NCBI RefSeq assembly: GCF_026410925.1
Contig: NZ_CP112972.1
Location: 1,116,001-1,180,000, forward strand
DNA: 64,000 bases
DNA from: Halovenus salina
Lineage (GTDB): Archaea > Halobacteriota > Halobacteria > Halobacteriales > Haloarculaceae
Direction: 5' to 3'
Shown piece after piece: positions 55,002 to 63,957 of the stretch (positions within the stretch are counted from its first letter, which is position 1; every line of letters begins with the position of its first letter). Below the pieces are notes generated by a model. That model did not search any database, had not been told where the DNA came from, and worked only from the letters and a program-made list of their open reading frames with translations. The position numbers and the translations under genes are program-made.

Positions 55002-55559
55002 CTACTGCGTGCCAGTCAGTGTCTGGATGACGATTCCCCACTCGTCTTCTTCGGTAGCCACAAGGAATCGTTGTTTGTTCGTGTTCTGGAACTCACGGGT
55101 TTCTCCCTCGATTTCGAGCTCTGCATCGGTATCGTAGGAGGCGTCAACAAGAGCCGTCTCCTGGGACGCCAGCGTTTCGATTGCACTGGAGTCGAGAAGC
55201 GGCCGGTCAGCGAACTCTGTCGTCGCTAGCGCCTGCATCTGCTGGGCCGAGAGGTCTCTGGTACGAGTGTTGATACCGTTGATCGTGACGGTCAGGTCGC
55301 CGTTCTGTCCGAAACTCCCGCCGCCGTTTCCCTGTTGTTGCTGTGGAGCCTGGCTGTGTCTGATTTCGGACAGCTGTTCTTGCGCGCTCTCGGGGTCGTC
55401 GTACAGCGTTTCCTGGAGGTTGAGGTACATCTCGACGACTCCCTGTGGGGTGTCGGCACTGGGACCATCACTGCCGACAACGGGGACCGAGTCGAGACAG
55501 CCGGCTGTCGCCGTCGTCACTGCAAGACCACATCCGGTGATGAATTGGCGGCGATTCAT
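55002..55559 (-). CDS. Tat-type lipoprotein of unknown function
   Basis: 185 residues from the ATG at 55559. MNRRQFITGCGLAVTTATAGCLDS contains RR and a lipobox TAGC (Cys21). The mature part has a helical region (VVEMYLNLQETLYDDPESAQEQL), a Gln/Gly-rich spacer (QQQQGNGGGSFGQ), and a beta-rich C-terminus with VTINGINTRTRDL. It follows the ABC permease gene on the same strand after about 80 nt with a TATA-like AATATATAA element between, so it may have its own promoter. A substrate-binding partner for the transporter is possible but not shown. Confidence 0.7.
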   Translation of the reverse strand: MNRRQFITGCGLAVTTATAGCLDSVPVVGSDGPSADTPQGVVEMYLNLQETLYDDPESAQEQLSEIRHSQAPQQQQGNGGGSFGQNGDLTVTINGINTRTRDLSAQQMQALATTEFADRPLLDSSAIETLASQETALVDASYDTDAELEIEGETREFQNTNKQRFLVATEEDEWGIVIQTLTGTQ

Positions 55560-55638
55560 ACAAGAGTATATTATATAAAAATCAATAGCCGTTTCGCAGT
55601 GTTTCTGGCGTTGAGAGAGTGCCGGTGGCGTTGTGCTG

Positions 55639-56808
55639 TCAACCACTGAGTGCCTCTGCCGGACGCTCGCGGGACGCTATCCAGGCCGGAACAATGCCGG
55701 CGAGGACACAGATGCCGACTCCGAAGGCAAACGAACCGACCAGATACTGTACCGTGTCCGGCTGGAACGCGGTCGGGTCACCGAGCAAGACATCGTTGAT
55801 GACTGCTCCGGCACCGAGTGTGAGACCAACACCAACGACAGCGGCAACGAGACCCATAAACAGCGCCTCAAGAAGCATAATCGCAAGAATATCGAGCCGG
55901 CCGTAGCCGACTGCACGGAGCACGCCGATTTCGGTCCGTCGCTCGCGGGCGCTCATCAACTGGACGTTGGTGATGCTGATAGCCGCGATGAGCAGCGAGA
56001 CACTCCCCACGGCGAGGAGGAACCGGTTGGTCGACGTGAACTGCTGTTCGACGGTCTCTGCCTCCTCTTCGGTACTCTCTACTGTGAACTGGTCCTGGTC
56101 CTCGCGAAGCGGTCCGTTCAGTTCTGCTTCGAGGTCGCTGGCGATGTCGTCGGCCTCAACGGCGTTGTCGGCGTAGATAATCACACCACGATACGGCTGC
56201 TCACCTGGCTCGACCAAATCCATCGGCAAGAGGGCGGCACCGTTGGTGCTTTCGATTGCCGAGAATCCCTGTGGCTGCTCGATGATGGCCGTGACACGCT
56301 GGAGACGACCGTTGACTGTGACGGGGTCCCCAATCGAGAGTTCCTCGAACTCTGCGGTCCGTTGGTCGATAGCCGCGCCGCTGTTCCAGTCGTCCGGTAT
56401 CTCTCCCTGGACGACGTTGTACGTAGGCTTTGGATTTGTTACCCCCAACGCGAATGTAGGGAGGGTGATTTCGCCACCACCACCGAAGTTCCGCTCGGAC
56501 TCGCGGATGACAGTCATCTCCGCATCGCCGGCAATCTCTCGAACTCGCTCCAGGCGGCGTTCATCGAGTTCTGGTGGGTCATCTTCAGAGAAGAACTGTT
56601 GTGGCGCCTCGACCCGGACCTCGTTTCCAATGTCGCCGAGTGTCGCCTGCTGGTCTGCCTCGAAAGCGAGTCCGAAGATACCGAGTCCGCCGACGGCGAC
56701 GACACCGATTGCGACGGTCAGAATTGCGAGAATCGTCCGTGTCCGGGCCCTGAGAAGGTTCCGACGAGCGAGATACGTCCGTGGGAAATATCGTCGGAGC
56801 AGGCTCAC
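55639..56808 (-). CDS. ABC transporter permease, MacB/FtsX type
   Basis: 389 residues. One N-terminal helix (RTRTILAILTVAIGVVAVGGLGIFG), then a large extracytoplasmic domain (about 60-265), then three C-terminal helices separated by short loops (VGSVSLLIAAISITNVQLMSARERRTEIGVLRAVG, the FtsX signature). MacB-type systems use mechanotransmission to move lipoproteins, toxins or peptides rather than flux across the membrane. Its start overlaps the ATPase gene by 4 nt, so the two are coupled. Confidence 0.88.
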   Translation of the reverse strand: MSLLRRYFPRTYLARRNLLRARTRTILAILTVAIGVVAVGGLGIFGLAFEADQQATLGDIGNEVRVEAPQQFFSEDDPPELDERRLERVREIAGDAEMTVIRESERNFGGGGEITLPTFALGVTNPKPTYNVVQGEIPDDWNSGAAIDQRTAEFEELSIGDPVTVNGRLQRVTAIIEQPQGFSAIESTNGAALLPMDLVEPGEQPYRGVIIYADNAVEADDIASDLEAELNGPLREDQDQFTVESTEEEAETVEQQFTSTNRFLLAVGSVSLLIAAISITNVQLMSARERRTEIGVLRAVGYGRLDILAIMLLEALFMGLVAAVVGVGLTLGAGAVINDVLLGDPTAFQPDTVQYLVGSFAFGVGICVLAGIVPAWIASRERPAEALSG

Positions 56809-57581
56809 TGCCCCTCACCTCCCACGTCGTCGCCCGCTTTGTCTCGGGGACCGCTGTCACCGGCCTGTGCCACGGCGGTCCCGGACGCGTCCGGGCCAGG
56901 GGCCATCGCTTCTTCATCCGCAGGCTGGAGTGTCCCGTCGACCAAGTTGAGCACCCGGTCGCTGAACCCGGCGACGTACTCGTCGTGAGTAACCGCAACG
57001 ACTGTGACATCTTCGTCGGTGCTCTCTAACAGCGTCGAGAGCACGCGCTCACCGGTCCCCCGGTCGAGGTTTCCAGTCGGCTCGTCGGCCAGAATCAGGT
57101 CGGGCTCGTTGACCAGCGCCCGGCCGATTGCGACGCGCTGTTTCTGCCCGCCCGAGAGTTCGTCCGGATAGTGGTCGAGGCGGTCACCGAGACCAACGGC
57201 TTCCAGTAGTTCTGCCGCACGCTCTTCAGTCGCCGACGGGTTCGGTTCGAGCATCCGGGGAACTGCAACGTTCTCAAGCGCCGTGAGTGTCGGAATGAGT
57301 CCGTAGCTCTGGAAGACAAACCCAATTGTATCTTGACGGACGCTCGTTCGTTCACGGTCGCTGTAGCTCTCGACGTCGGTTCCGTTGAGCGTGACCGTTC
57401 CTGATGTCGGCGTATCGAGCAGTCCGAGCAGGTTCAACAGCGTCGACTTACCGCTCCCACTTGGACCGACGACTGCGACAAACTCACCGGCCTCGATAGC
57501 GAGGTCGACTGTCTCGAGTGCCTGGACAGTATCGGCCCCACCTGTGAACTGCTTCGTGACGTTCTCTGCTGTGACGAGCAT
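56805..57581 (-). CDS. ABC transporter ATP-binding protein, LolD/MacB type
   Basis: 258 residues. Walker [10 protein letters not shown] near 40, Q-loop [10 protein letters not shown] near 88, signature [15 protein letters not shown] near 140, Walker [13 protein letters not shown] near 160, then an acidic tail (about 225-258) not usual for the family. It drives the FtsX-type permease encoded just downstream (4-nt overlap). It follows a large secreted protein by 2 nt, so the three genes form one operon. Confidence 0.9.
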   Translation of the reverse strand: MLVTAENVTKQFTGGADTVQALETVDLAIEAGEFVAVVGPSGSGKSTLLNLLGLLDTPTSGTVTLNGTDVESYSDRERTSVRQDTIGFVFQSYGLIPTLTALENVAVPRMLEPNPSATEERAAELLEAVGLGDRLDHYPDELSGGQKQRVAIGRALVNEPDLILADEPTGNLDRGTGERVLSTLLESTDEDVTVVAVTHDEYVAGFSDRVLNLVDGTLQPADEEAMAPGPDASGTAVAQAGDSGPRDKAGDDVGGEGQ

Positions 57582-57583
57582 CG

Positions 57584-59518
57584 CTAGCGGCGTCTGTAGA
57601 CCACAGCACCGATGAGCAGGCTTACCACGACCAACACACCACCGACGAGCATCGGGAGCCCACCGAGAGCGGACCCACCGCCACTGTCACCGCCGGAACC
57701 GGGGTCGAACTCGGGGAGTGAGGCGTCACTGGCTTGCCCGCCAGACCCCGCGGACCCGTCGTCGCTACCGCCGCCGGTCGAGGCGTTTGGGTTGTCGTAG
57801 TCGACCTCGACGACTGTGCTGTACTGTGTTCCACGGAAGCTGTAGCTCAACTCTATCGGAATGGTGTTTCTGTTTCCGGTAACCTCGGCGGTAATTCGCT
57901 CGAGCGGCGTAAACTGCCCGCCCTCTATCGACCCTGCAAAGAACTCACCAGACGTTCCAGGCGAGACGCCCTCGGCGTCGACGACGCTGACCGTGACACC
58001 GGCGACAGGGTTGCCCCGGGTGTTCGCTACCTCGCCGGTGATGCTCACCGTCCCACTACCGGAGACATCGACGCTGCTCAACTGGACGGGAGGAACGCTC
58101 CGAGGGCCGGAGTATGGAACCTCGACGGTCGTCGTTCGCTCAACGCCATCTGTTCGGTACTGTACCGACAGCGGAATCCGCTCCCTGTCGTCGGCTAAGG
58201 CAGTCGTAAGTTCGAACGAGCCGGTTCCATCTCCGCTGAGTGAACTGATATACGACTGTGGCTCCGGTCGTGCGGGTTCAACTCCCTCGGCGTCGGCCGC
58301 CGTTATTCTGACATCTCGGACGCTGAGGTCCCCCGCGGTGAACAGCGACCCGTTGATTCTGACGCCGTTCGGGGTGGCAGATACACTCGCCTCAGCGATG
58401 TCGACTTCTGCAGTCTCGCTTGGCTCGCGGAACTCCACCGTGAGCTGACGCGTTATTTCACGGTAGTTTCCATCTGAGAGTTCGAACCCGAGCGAGAGGG
58501 TGAGTTCTTTCGTTCCTGCTGAGCCCCCCTGAGCGGTGAACTCAATCGTGCGCGTTTCCGAAGGGTCGATTTCCGTTACTGTGTCACCCGCGTCAGCAAG
58601 GGTGAAATCAGCCTCACCAGGTGTCGAAAGCGACGCATCGACACGGCTAAGAGAGACGTTGTTCGGATTCCCGACAGATAGCGAAAGTGTCCGCTCGGAG
58701 CCACCGACGACGCGTTTTTCAGCCAGGTCGACAACGGGTGCCCTCAAGCCGGCCGGTTCTAGGAACTCTGCGGTAACTGACCGCGTTACCTCCCAGTACT
58801 CTCCGTCGGGCGTCTCGAAAGCCATCGAGAGCACGAACTCCTGGGTTCCTGTCGACCCGCCACGAGCCACGAACTCAATGTCACGCGTCTCTGAAGGCGC
58901 AATAGACGCTTCCGTGCCGGTTGAATCGACGAGTCTCACATCCGTTCCGTCAGGTGCCCGGAGTGACGCACTCACTCGGTTGAGAGAGCCGTTATGTGGG
59001 TTCCCAACACCAAGTGACAGTGTCCGTTCGGAGCCACCGACTGCTCGCTCTGCGGTCAGGTCAACTACCGGTTCCGGGTCCGTGGCGGTGACTGTGACCG
59101 ATTCGACGACGGTGATGTCAGACTGTTTGAGCCGGTATTCTACCGAAGCAACCGCGCGGAGGTCTATCGCTCCTGGCTCGTCGATTTTGACATCTCTGAG
59201 ACGGAATGTCTCCTCCTCGCCGCCGTTTACCGTCACACCGAATGACTCCTTTTCGGCGACTGTCTCGCCGTCCTCGTCGACGAGTGTGATTTCGTTTACA
59301 TCGTATCGCTGGTCGCCGGTGCTTTCGATTGTCACCGTCACGTCGACCGTCTCGTTGACCCACACAGAGTCTTCGCTGGTGGTAACGGTGACGTTGATAT
59401 TGTCTTCTGGACTCTCTGTTGCACCGGCCGAGCCAACTCCAGCGAGCGAGAGGGCACCGGCAACACAGAGAACTGCGAGCAAGATACCGAGAATCTGCGG
59501 GCGCTGTGGGCGGACCAT
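57584..59518 (-). CDS. large secreted repeat protein with C-terminal membrane anchor
   Basis: 644 residues. A signal peptide (GILLAVLCVAGALSLAGVGSAGA) is followed by NEW3/CARDB-like beta-sandwich domains. Two are nearly duplicated: PVVDLTAERAVGGSERTLSLGVGNPHN (near 150) and PVVDLAEKRVVGGSERTLSLSVGNPNN (near 265). A Gly/Ser/Asp-rich linker leads to a C-terminal helix (LPMLVGGVLVVVSLLIGAVVY) and RRR. The layout suits a cell-surface protein held in the membrane. It heads an operon with an ABC transporter, a common pairing in haloarchaea (COG1361-like protein plus MacB-type ABC). Confidence 0.82.
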   Translation of the reverse strand: MVRPQRPQILGILLAVLCVAGALSLAGVGSAGATESPEDNINVTVTTSEDSVWVNETVDVTVTIESTGDQRYDVNEITLVDEDGETVAEKESFGVTVNGGEEETFRLRDVKIDEPGAIDLRAVASVEYRLKQSDITVVESVTVTATDPEPVVDLTAERAVGGSERTLSLGVGNPHNGSLNRVSASLRAPDGTDVRLVDSTGTEASIAPSETRDIEFVARGGSTGTQEFVLSMAFETPDGEYWEVTRSVTAEFLEPAGLRAPVVDLAEKRVVGGSERTLSLSVGNPNNVSLSRVDASLSTPGEADFTLADAGDTVTEIDPSETRTIEFTAQGGSAGTKELTLSLGFELSDGNYREITRQLTVEFREPSETAEVDIAEASVSATPNGVRINGSLFTAGDLSVRDVRITAADAEGVEPARPEPQSYISSLSGDGTGSFELTTALADDRERIPLSVQYRTDGVERTTTVEVPYSGPRSVPPVQLSSVDVSGSGTVSITGEVANTRGNPVAGVTVSVVDAEGVSPGTSGEFFAGSIEGGQFTPLERITAEVTGNRNTIPIELSYSFRGTQYSTVVEVDYDNPNASTGGGSDDGSAGSGGQASDASLPEFDPGSGGDSGGGSALGGLPMLVGGVLVVVSLLIGAVVYRRR

Positions 59519-59620
59519 GACCCGTCATAGTCTATCTGTAAGTAAAAAGCCGGACACGGCGTTTCGCCAAGAGAAACACAGGGCCGGAAGATTCATTTTG
59601 AATCCCGGCAATGTGTGGCT

Positions 59621-60280
59621 GTGCCGTCGACTATCGTCCACATGGCGTTTGCTGGCCTGGTGGCGACCGGACTCCTCGGCGGATACTTTGACAAGCGCTC
59701 GCTTCTGGTCGTTCTCGTGGCTGTTGCTCTCATCGACTTCGACTCATTCATCCCACTGGTAACCGGGTTCGGCCACCGAGCAATTCTTCACAATCTGCTG
59801 GTGCCACTGCTCGGGACGGGAGCTGTCGCCGTCGATGTCTTCCTCCGCGACGAGTCGTACATCCTCGACCGCTGGGGTGCGTGGGGACTCCGGGTGGCCT
59901 GGGTCACGCTCTTTTGTTATGCCGTCACTGGTGTCCTGCTCGATATGACCGATGGCGTGGTCAACCTCCTCTGGCCACTCCACGACCAGTTCTACACGCT
60001 CGACGGGAAAATTGAGCTCTCGGACCAGCGTGGCCTCGTCCAGACGTTCATCGAATTCGGCGGCGACGGCGGCCCCCCGACTCCCGAGGCAGTCGGCAGC
60101 ACCGACGACGTCGACATCACCACAGGCGTCGACCCCGGTGAGCCGACCGAGTCCGAGGAGGACCCCGAACGCGTCTTCCCTGTCATCGGAGCCACCTGGG
60201 AATTGCTCCTGTTTGTCACTGGAACATTCGTCACGGCGACGCGGCTGACCCTCGATGGAGAGACAGGCACCGACAAATAG
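59621..60280 (+). CDS. DUF457/YdjM-like membrane-bound metal-dependent hydrolase
   Basis: 219 residues from a GTG at 59621 (MPSTIVHMAFAGLVATG); a GTG at 59615 adds two residues. Three to four hydrophobic segments are seen. Metal ligands of the family are visible: His in STIVHMAF, the Asp pair in ALIDFDSFIP, and His in GHRAILHNLLVPLL. Those proteins are membrane-embedded hydrolases of unknown substrate. An acidic loop (about 145-185) separates the last helix. Confidence 0.8.
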   Translation: MPSTIVHMAFAGLVATGLLGGYFDKRSLLVVLVAVALIDFDSFIPLVTGFGHRAILHNLLVPLLGTGAVAVDVFLRDESYILDRWGAWGLRVAWVTLFCYAVTGVLLDMTDGVVNLLWPLHDQFYTLDGKIELSDQRGLVQTFIEFGGDGGPPTPEAVGSTDDVDITTGVDPGEPTESEEDPERVFPVIGATWELLLFVTGTFVTATRLTLDGETGTDK

Positions 60281-60323
60281 CTCGACAGGAACGATTATTG
60301 TGTCGGCGGCCGGTGTTGTAGCC

Positions 60324-60896
60324 ATGTCAGAACCAGCCATGACGCGGTTCCCGGTACCAGATGTCGAAGAACTCCCCGAGGACCTACAGGAGCGAATCGA
60401 CCACGAACGCGAGCGAGCCGGGTTCGTTCCGAACGTGTTCGTCGCCTACGGATACAAGCCGAAACAGGCTAAGGCATTCTTCGATTACTACGACGCTATC
60501 GTCGACGACTCATCACTCTCCCGGGAGGAGATAGAGATGATAATCGTCGCCGTCAGCGGAGCCAACGACTGCCTGTACTGTGTGGTCGCACACGGCGCGC
60601 TGGCCCGCATCTACGCCGAGGACCCACACCTTGCCGAACAGCTGGCGACGAACCACCGAACGGCAAACATCAGCGACCAGCACAAGGCGGTGTGTGACGT
60701 TGCAATCAAACTCACCAAGACACCCACCGAGGTCGGCGACGACGACATCGAACGCCTCCGTGAGTACGGGTTCTCGATGGAGGAGATCTGGGACATCGCC
60801 AGCCTGACATCGCTCTTTAATCTCTCGAACCGGATGGCCCACTTCGCCGACTGGCGGCCGAACGAGGAGTTCTACGAGATGGGACGCGACCAGTAG
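60324..60896 (+). CDS. AhpD-like (carboxymuconolactone decarboxylase family) peroxidase-related protein
   Basis: 190 residues from the ATG at 60324. The AhpD-type motif CLYCVVAHG near 93-101 supplies the C-x-x-C-x-x-x-H redox centre. The helix EEIEMIIVAVSGANDC precedes it, and the C-terminal half is helical (EEIWDIASLTSLFNLSNRMAHF), matching the uncharacterised peroxidase-related (YciW-like) subfamily. It probably reduces peroxides or acts as a disulfide reductase. It follows the DUF457 gene with a 43-nt gap. Confidence 0.86.
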   Translation: MSEPAMTRFPVPDVEELPEDLQERIDHERERAGFVPNVFVAYGYKPKQAKAFFDYYDAIVDDSSLSREEIEMIIVAVSGANDCLYCVVAHGALARIYAEDPHLAEQLATNHRTANISDQHKAVCDVAIKLTKTPTEVGDDDIERLREYGFSMEEIWDIASLTSLFNLSNRMAHFADWRPNEEFYEMGRDQ

Positions 60897-61197
60897 CCTA
60901 GCTGCCGACACGTTCTCCGGGAAGTGTAAAAATAATAAAAATAACTACTTCTACAGAAATTAATTTATGTTACTCTTGTTATTAATATGCAAACGGACGA
61001 GAAGCAAATAGCCTAGACACAGAGTAAAGCCATCAGTCGGACCCTAAGTCTAAAATTCGGATTTATTTTTTCTTTTGGAACCCACGTCGTCGCAACTCCC
61101 ACCGGCAAAGTATAGATTTTCTGTACTGTCTATGCATTTGATAACGAGTGCCGTTGCTCGGAAAGCCTTTTAACCGTGAAGCAACTCACACGTGATA
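60897..61197. promoter_or_regulatory. AT-rich intergenic region upstream of the ABC exporter
   Basis: A 301-bp spacer with AT-rich stretches (TAAAAATAATAAAAATAAC around 60928-60946, TTATTTTTTCTTTTGG around 61062-61077), unusual in this genome. CTTTTAA at 61167-61173 sits about 28 nt before the ATG at 61198 and fits a TATA box for a leaderless transcript. No ORF or RNA gene is evident. Confidence 0.45.
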
Positions 61198-63135
61198 ATG
61201 AGTAGCGTAGACTGGGATGAAGACGACCCATTCGAGGAACAACGTGAGAGCGTCGAGAACCCGATGAAGCGGTTGTTCCGCGAATATGGAAGCGATTACA
61301 GGTTTCCGGTTTCGGTTGGAATATTCGCGAGCATCTTCGCCCGATTGCTCGATCTGGTTCCGCCGATTCTCCTCGGCTTTGCACTCGATGCAATCATCCG
61401 AAAGGACAAGGAATTCACATCGATCTGGTTTGTTCCAGACAGTGTCATCCCGGGGACACAGGAGGGACAGTTACTGCTGACGGTCGGGCTAATTGGTGGT
61501 GCCTTTTTCCTCGGTGCTTCGTTTCACTGGGTCCGAAACTGGGGGTTCAACTCCTTCGCACAGAACATCCAACACGACATCCGGACCAACACCTACGACA
61601 AGATGCAGCGGCTGAACATGGACTTTTTCGCCGACAAGCAGACCGGCGAGATGATGTCCATCCTCTCGAACGACGTGAACCGTCTCGAACGGTTCCTCAA
61701 CGATGGGATGAACTCGATGTTCCGGCTGAGCGTGATGGTGGTCGGCATCGCCGCAATCCTGTTTTACTACAACTTCCAGCTGGCACTTATCGCTCTGCTT
61801 CCAGTGCCACTTATCGCCGGGTTCACCTACATGTTCATCAAGATCATCCAGCCCAAATACGCCGAGGTCCGCTCGACTGTCGGCAAGGTGAACTCCCGCC
61901 TAGAAAACAACCTCGGCGGCATCAAGGTCATTAAGTCCTCGAACACAGAGGAGTACGAGTCCGACCGCGTCGACGACGTGAGTCAGAACTACTTCGATGC
62001 CAACTGGGACGCAATCGAGACGCGGATCAAGTTCTTCCCTGGGCTCCGAATACTGGCGGGACTTGGGTTCGTCGTCACGTTCCTCGTCGGCGGGCTCTGG
62101 GTCGTCGAGGGCGGTGCCCCGCTGTTTTTCTCGGGGACGCTCTCAGCCGGTGAGTTCGTCACGTTCATCCTGCTCACCCAGCGGTTCATCTGGCCGATGG
62201 CCCAGTTCGGGCAGATTATCAACATGTACCAGCGCGCACGCGCCTCCTCAGCGCGAATCTTCGGTCTGATGGACGAGCCCTATCGCGTCTCCGAGATGGA
62301 GGACGCGCCAGACCTGGAGGTCGACGAAGGTCGCGTCGAGTACGACGAGGTGACCTTCGGCTACGACGACGAAGAGACCATCGTTGAGGACATCGACTTC
62401 GAGGTCGAACCGGGCGAGACGCTCGCACTCGTCGGTCCGACCGGTGCAGGCAAATCGACGGTTCTCAAGCTGCTCCTTCGCCTCTACGATGTCGACGAGG
62501 GGGCAGTCCGAATCGACGGGACCGACGTGCGCGGCGTAACGATTCAGAGTCTCCGCCAGTCGATGGGGTACGTCAGTCAGGATACGTTCCTATTCTACGG
62601 GACAATCGAGGAGAACCTCACCTACGGCTCGTTCGACGCTACACGCGAGGAAGTCATCGAGGCAGCAAAGATGGCCGAGGCACACGAGTTCATCAAAAAT
62701 CTCCCCGACGGTTACGACACCGAGGTCGGCGAGCGCGGCGTCAAGCTCTCTGGCGGCCAACGCCAGCGGATTTCTATCGCACGAGCCATCCTGAAGGACC
62801 CGGATATCCTCATCCTCGACGAGGCCACGAGCGATGTCGACACCGAGACAGAGATGCTCATCCAGCGTTCGCTGGACAAGCTGACTGCAGACCGGACGAC
62901 GTTTTCGATTGCCCACCGCCTCTCGACCATCAAGGACGCAGACCAGATTCTCGTCCTCGAAGGCGGAGAAGTGGTCGAGCGCGGGAACCACAGCGAACTA
63001 CTCGAAAACGACGGACTGTACGCCCACCTCTGGGGCGTTCAGGCGGGCGAAATCGACGAGTTACCCCAAGAGTTTATCGAGCGCGCCCAGCGCCGCCAGG
63101 CCCGCGTCGAGGCCGAAACTGACGACGACGACTGA
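61198..63135 (+). CDS. ABC exporter half-transporter (MsbA/MDR type)
   Basis: 645 residues from the ATG at 61198 (a GTG two codons upstream is ignored). Six membrane helices span about 35-330; the first coupling region includes FADKQTGEMMSILSNDVNRLERFLNDG. The nucleotide-binding domain has Walker A GPTGAGKSTVLKLLLRLYD near 420, Q-loop YVSQDTFLFYGTIEENL, signature LSGGQRQRISIARAIL near 518 and Walker B ILILDEATSDVD near 540. It works as a homodimer to export lipids, drugs or peptides. Substrate unknown. Confidence 0.92.
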   Translation: MSSVDWDEDDPFEEQRESVENPMKRLFREYGSDYRFPVSVGIFASIFARLLDLVPPILLGFALDAIIRKDKEFTSIWFVPDSVIPGTQEGQLLLTVGLIGGAFFLGASFHWVRNWGFNSFAQNIQHDIRTNTYDKMQRLNMDFFADKQTGEMMSILSNDVNRLERFLNDGMNSMFRLSVMVVGIAAILFYYNFQLALIALLPVPLIAGFTYMFIKIIQPKYAEVRSTVGKVNSRLENNLGGIKVIKSSNTEEYESDRVDDVSQNYFDANWDAIETRIKFFPGLRILAGLGFVVTFLVGGLWVVEGGAPLFFSGTLSAGEFVTFILLTQRFIWPMAQFGQIINMYQRARASSARIFGLMDEPYRVSEMEDAPDLEVDEGRVEYDEVTFGYDDEETIVEDIDFEVEPGETLALVGPTGAGKSTVLKLLLRLYDVDEGAVRIDGTDVRGVTIQSLRQSMGYVSQDTFLFYGTIEENLTYGSFDATREEVIEAAKMAEAHEFIKNLPDGYDTEVGERGVKLSGGQRQRISIARAILKDPDILILDEATSDVDTETEMLIQRSLDKLTADRTTFSIAHRLSTIKDADQILVLEGGEVVERGNHSELLENDGLYAHLWGVQAGEIDELPQEFIERAQRRQARVEAETDDDD

Positions 63136-63201
63136 CTGTCGGCAGCGGCGGATTCCGACCCGACCAATCACCTTTTGAGAGTCGCTCCCCCAAAGAGAGT
63201 C

Positions 63202-63957
63202 ATGAACGTCTTCGCCGTGGAGGGGTTGCCGGAGATCGAGCCCGGCGACGACATTGCCACGCTCCTCGAACGAGAAATCGAACTCGGTCCCGACGATATC
63301 GTCTGTGTTGCGAGTACCATTGTCTCGAAGGCCGAGGGCAGGCAGGCCGACTTGGCCGACTTCCCGGCTGGCGACCGCGCCGAGGCGATTGCAGAGACAA
63401 TCGGCGGCATTGCCGGAGAAACAAAGGACCCCCGGTTTGCACAGGCAGTCCTCGAAGAGAGCGAGGAGTTACTGCTGGAAGCACCGTTCCTGCTTGCTGT
63501 GACGCGGTTCGGACACATTACCGTCAACGCGGGCATTGACCGGTCGAACGTGCCGGACTCGGATTTGCTGTTGTTACCGGAAGATCCGACGGCAAGCGCC
63601 AAGCGCCTGCACGATGCGCTCGGGGTTCCGGTTATCGTGACCGATACGTCTGGCCGGCCGTTCCGGTACGGCCAGCGGGGTGTCGCGCTCGGCTGGGCTG
63701 GGATGCCGGCAGCCAGAGACTGGCGGGGGCGGCTCGACCGCGACGGTCGAGAGATGGGAGTTACCGTCCAGGCTGTTGTCGACGAACTATCCGCGTCCGC
63801 AAACCTCGTCACCGGCGAGGGTGCCGGTGGCACGCCCGTCGCAGTAATCAGCGACTGGGAGTTCGGTGACTTCGACGGGAGCGATAATCTGTTCCGCGAG
63901 GAAGATGACGACATTATCAGAGCGGCACTCAAGGAGTGGTCGTATGCTGGGAATTGA
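63202..63957 (+). CDS. cofE: coenzyme F420-0:L-glutamate ligase
   Basis: 251 residues from the ATG at 63202 (MNVFAVEGLPEIEPGDDI). The family motifs IVCVASTIVSKAEGR near 41, ITVNAGIDRSNVP near 114 and VTDTSGRPFRYGQRGVALGWAG near 153 are all present. CofE adds glutamates to the F420-0 lactyl side chain using GTP, building coenzyme F420. The gene ends 14 nt inside the next gene, which is a mer-like F420-dependent reductase, so the two are translationally coupled. Confidence 0.93.
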   Translation: MNVFAVEGLPEIEPGDDIATLLEREIELGPDDIVCVASTIVSKAEGRQADLADFPAGDRAEAIAETIGGIAGETKDPRFAQAVLEESEELLLEAPFLLAVTRFGHITVNAGIDRSNVPDSDLLLLPEDPTASAKRLHDALGVPVIVTDTSGRPFRYGQRGVALGWAGMPAARDWRGRLDRDGREMGVTVQAVVDELSASANLVTGEGAGGTPVAVISDWEFGDFDGSDNLFREEDDDIIRAALKEWSYAGN

